DNA of 8,309 bases, taken from contig CATWBR010000191.1 in NCBI GenBank assembly GCA_958349075.1, positions 1 through 8,309 on the forward strand, read 5' to 3'. A model generated the notes under the pieces. It was not told the origin of the DNA. It worked only from the letters and a program-made list of their open reading frames with translations, and did no database searches. Position numbers and translations under genes: made by a program. Of the stretch, positions 6,417 through 8,309 are shown in pieces (position 1 is the stretch's first letter; each line of letters begins with the position of its first letter). Origin of the DNA: an uncultured Clostridium sp. GTDB lineage: Bacteria; Bacillota; Clostridia; Lachnospirales; Lachnospiraceae.

Positions 6417-6457
6417 TTAACCGACAATCCGCCGTATTTTGGCGGACAGCCGGTTAA
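6417..6457 (+). repeat. Intercistronic hairpin between oppF and oppA
   Basis: TTAACCG (6417-6423) pairs with CGGTTAA (6451-6457), and TCCGCC (6428-6433) pairs with GGCGGA (6441-6446). The two stems are separated by a symmetrical 4-by-4 internal loop and closed by a 7-nt loop, giving 13 pairs. The bases after it are A-rich, not T-rich, so it is not a standard terminator. It ends 13 nt before the oppA ribosome binding site. Such hairpins between transporter genes and the binding-protein gene commonly protect or set the level of the binding-protein message; here that is inference. Confidence 0.65.
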
Positions 6458-6481
6458 AATATAAATCCAAGGGAGGATATT

Positions 6482-8206
6482 ATGAAGAAAAAAGTAGCAT
6501 TACTGGTAGCGGCTGCTATGCTTTCCACCACAGTTCTTGCGGGCTGCGGCGGCGGTTCCAAAGGAACTGATGCGACAAAAGGAAGCGAGCAGGGAAGTGA
6601 ACAGGGAACAGCAGCAACAGGTGAATCGACAGGAGGGGTGGACATCGCAGTCCAGATCGGTCCTGACCCGGAGACTCTTGACCCGGCGTTAAACTCCGCA
6701 ATTGACGGAGCCAACATGATTATTCATGCATACGAGACACTTCTCACATTTGACGAGGAGAACAACATTGTGCCCGGACAGGCGGAGTCCTTCGACGTAT
6801 CGGATGACGGATTAACCTACACCTTCCATCTTCGTGACGGCTTAAAATGGAGCGACGGTTCCGATCTGACGGCAGAGGACTTTGTATATTCCTACAAACG
6901 TCTTGCCAACCCTCTGACAGCAGCGCCATACGCCTATGACATGCTGAATGTGGTAAAAGGTTATGACGCAATTATGGCTTTAGGTGAGACTGCAACAGAG
7001 GAAGAGACACTGGCCGCAGTAGACGGACTTGGCGTATCCGCACCTGATGCAAAGACATTTGTTGTTGAGCTTGCAGCTCCATGTGTATATTACGATAAGA
7101 TTTCCGCGTTTGCCGTATTAAGCCCTGTTAAAAAAGACATCATCGAGGCAAATGGTGACCAGTGGGCAATCAATCCTGAGACATATGTCGGAAACGGCGC
7201 TCTCAAGATGAAAGAATGGGTTCCGGGATCCTATATCCTTTATGAGAAAAACCCATACTACTGGGATGCTGACAGAGTTACCGTCAATACGGTTAAGTTC
7301 ATATTAATGGAAGATGCCAACGCATCCTACAGTGCATATAAGACGGGCGAGATCCTGATGGCAAAAGATATTCCTTCTGAGGAAGTTCCAAGCCTGCAGG
7401 GAACGGAAGATTTCCATATTGATCCGATTATGGGAACCTACTACATCTCCTTCAATCTTCAAAAAGCACCGTTTGACAATCAGAAGGTACGTGAGGCATT
7501 AAGCCTTGCAATCGATCGTAAATATATTGCCGAGACAGTAACACAGGGAACTTATTCCCCGGCTACTAACTTCGTAGGCCCAGGCGTTTCTGATGTCGAG
7601 CCGGGTTCTTCTTTCGAGGAAGTAACAAGAGCAAACAACGGCGGCGATTTCTTCAACGTAGAAAACTATGATGCCGACCTTGAGAAGGCAAAACAGCTTC
7701 TCGCAGAAGCAGGTTACTCGGATGGACAGGGATTCCCAACCATCGAGTATATGACAAATGATGCTAAATACCACAAACCAATCGCCGAGTACTTACAGAG
7801 CGCCTGGAAAGAGCTTGGAATCAACACAGATATCAAGATCGTTGAGTGGTCTACCTTCACACCAACACGTCGTAACGGCGACTTCGAGATCGCACGTAAC
7901 GGCTGGGTTTATGACTACGATGATCCGTCCAACATGATCAACCTGTTAGAGACAAACAACGGTAACAACGACGGTAAGTACAGCAATCCTGAATTCGATG
8001 CCCTTGTTACAAAAGCACGTGAAACAGCCGATAAGGAAGAGCATTACAAACTGCTTCACGAGGCAGAGAACCTGGCATTAAAAGACAGCGCTATGGCGCC
8101 TGTTGCATACGAGAATGACTTCTGGGTACAGAGCCCGAAATTAAAGGGTACATGGCATTCTCCTTACGGATACTGGTACTTTATGTACGCTACGGTTGAA
8201 GAATAA
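6482..8206 (+). CDS. oppA: Oligopeptide-binding lipoprotein OppA (SBP family 5)
   Basis: This is the extracellular substrate-binding protein that captures peptides and delivers them to OppBC. The 574-residue precursor has a lipoprotein signal peptide: basic MKKK, a hydrophobic core, then lipobox LAGC (19-22), so Cys22 should be lipid-modified and anchored to the outer face of the membrane. A flexible Gly/Ser/Glu linker (23-52) contains a GSEQ repeat. The family-5 solute-binding fold follows, with DPETLDPALN (62-71) and the signature region AESFDVSDDGLTYTFHLRDG (101-120) leading into KWSDGSDLTAEDFVYSYKR (122-140). The motif WVYDYDDP (475-482) aligns with the E. coli OppA segment whose Asp419 binds the peptide amino terminus, suggesting Asp478 here and supporting peptides as substrate. 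GGGAGG (6471-6476) is 5 nt from the ATG. Last gene of the operon, behind two hairpins and before a strong terminator. Confidence 0.95.
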   Translation: MKKKVALLVAAAMLSTTVLAGCGGGSKGTDATKGSEQGSEQGTAATGESTGGVDIAVQIGPDPETLDPALNSAIDGANMIIHAYETLLTFDEENNIVPGQAESFDVSDDGLTYTFHLRDGLKWSDGSDLTAEDFVYSYKRLANPLTAAPYAYDMLNVVKGYDAIMALGETATEEETLAAVDGLGVSAPDAKTFVVELAAPCVYYDKISAFAVLSPVKKDIIEANGDQWAINPETYVGNGALKMKEWVPGSYILYEKNPYYWDADRVTVNTVKFILMEDANASYSAYKTGEILMAKDIPSEEVPSLQGTEDFHIDPIMGTYYISFNLQKAPFDNQKVREALSLAIDRKYIAETVTQGTYSPATNFVGPGVSDVEPGSSFEEVTRANNGGDFFNVENYDADLEKAKQLLAEAGYSDGQGFPTIEYMTNDAKYHKPIAEYLQSAWKELGINTDIKIVEWSTFTPTRRNGDFEIARNGWVYDYDDPSNMINLLETNNGNNDGKYSNPEFDALVTKARETADKEEHYKLLHEAENLALKDSAMAPVAYENDFWVQSPKLKGTWHSPYGYWYFMYATVEE

Positions 8207-8215
8207 ATGAATGAG

Positions 8216-8259
8216 ACTCCCCCGGTCTGCATAATGTGCAGCCTTGGGGGAGTTTTTTT
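8216..8259 (+). terminator. Intrinsic terminator of the opp operon
   Basis: ACTCCCCC (8216-8223) pairs with GGGGGAGT (8246-8253). Inside it, GG and CTGCA (8227-8231) pair with TGCAG (8237-8241) and CC around a 5-nt loop, with small bulges. Seven Ts (8253-8259) follow. It begins 9 nt after the oppA stop codon and is a textbook rho-independent terminator. Confidence 0.95.
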
Positions 8260-8283
8260 GCGCTTTAGCCGGTTGAGTCCATG

Positions 8284-8304
8284 GGGATTTAATTGAGGAA
8301 GGAG
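8284..8304 (+). repeat. 21-bp repeat, right copy
   Basis: These 21 bases, containing GATTTAATTGAGGAAGG, are identical to the minus strand of 156-176. The following bases AGCGC reach the window edge and match the corresponding GACGC of the left copy at three of five positions, so the similarity may continue beyond the window. Its GGAAGGAG could serve as a ribosome binding site for a gene starting just past the edge. A GCGCT at 8260-8264 can pair with AGCGC at 8305-8309. No promoter is evident between the terminator and this copy. Confidence 0.75.
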
Positions 8305-8309
8305 AGCGC

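Noticed and set aside
6417..6457. Hairpin between oppF and oppA read as a terminator ending the operon at oppF
   Set aside because: It is followed by an A-rich sequence rather than a T-run, and oppA is functionally part of the same transporter, so a processing or stabilising hairpin fits better.
6439..6465. Separate promoter for oppA (TTGGCG, 15 nt, TATAAA)
   Set aside because: The spacer is too short and the predicted start would fall on the ribosome binding site at 6471-6476, leaving essentially no leader.
156..8304. The 21-bp inverted repeats as ends of a transposon carrying rpsB-tsf-opp
   Set aside because: There is no transposase, target-site duplication or partial element, the enclosed genes include essential translation genes, and similarity at the right copy continues outward, not inward.

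Overview
The window holds a translation operon followed by a complete peptide-uptake operon, all on the + strand. It looks like chromosome from a Gram-positive Clostridia member, most likely Lachnospiraceae (inferred). The reasons are purine-rich AGGAGG-type ribosome binding sites before every gene, moderate G+C with many GTA/ACA/TTA codons in the ribosomal genes, a lipoprotein-type binding protein, and the protein sequences themselves. Species cannot be fixed by eye.

Layout. Bases 1-258 contain no convincing gene. They carry a GC-rich, structure-prone block (about 1-176) that may be a non-coding RNA read leftwards, then AT-rich DNA. A good sigma-A-type promoter (259-287) starts a leader of about 150 nt ahead of rpsB (ribosomal protein S2). 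tsf (elongation factor Ts) follows. A 15-bp perfect-stem terminator at 2202-2242 ends this unit.

From 2329 to 8206 lie five ABC-transporter genes in the order oppB, oppC, oppD, oppF, oppA: two permeases, two ATPases and the lipid-anchored oligopeptide-binding protein. The first four are tightly packed, with 13-nt gaps and a 1-nt overlap. oppA sits apart behind a 105-nt spacer holding two hairpins without T-runs, which fits separate control of oppA mRNA level or stability. A strong terminator closes the operon at 8216-8259. OppA should capture peptides outside the membrane, OppBC form the channel, and OppDF hydrolyse ATP at its inner face.

The least explained feature is a perfect 21-bp sequence present at both ends of the window in opposite orientation (156-176 and 8284-8304), with similarity continuing to the right edge. 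At the left end it borders the structured block. This suggests a dispersed element or a two-copy RNA family, but that is a hypothesis. Smaller oddities are a repeat-containing insertion in OppF, a phased palindromic repeat upstream of oppB, a possible attenuator in the rpsB leader, and the absence of pyrH-frr after tsf. No defence system, CRISPR array, tRNA, rRNA or recognisable insertion sequence was found.
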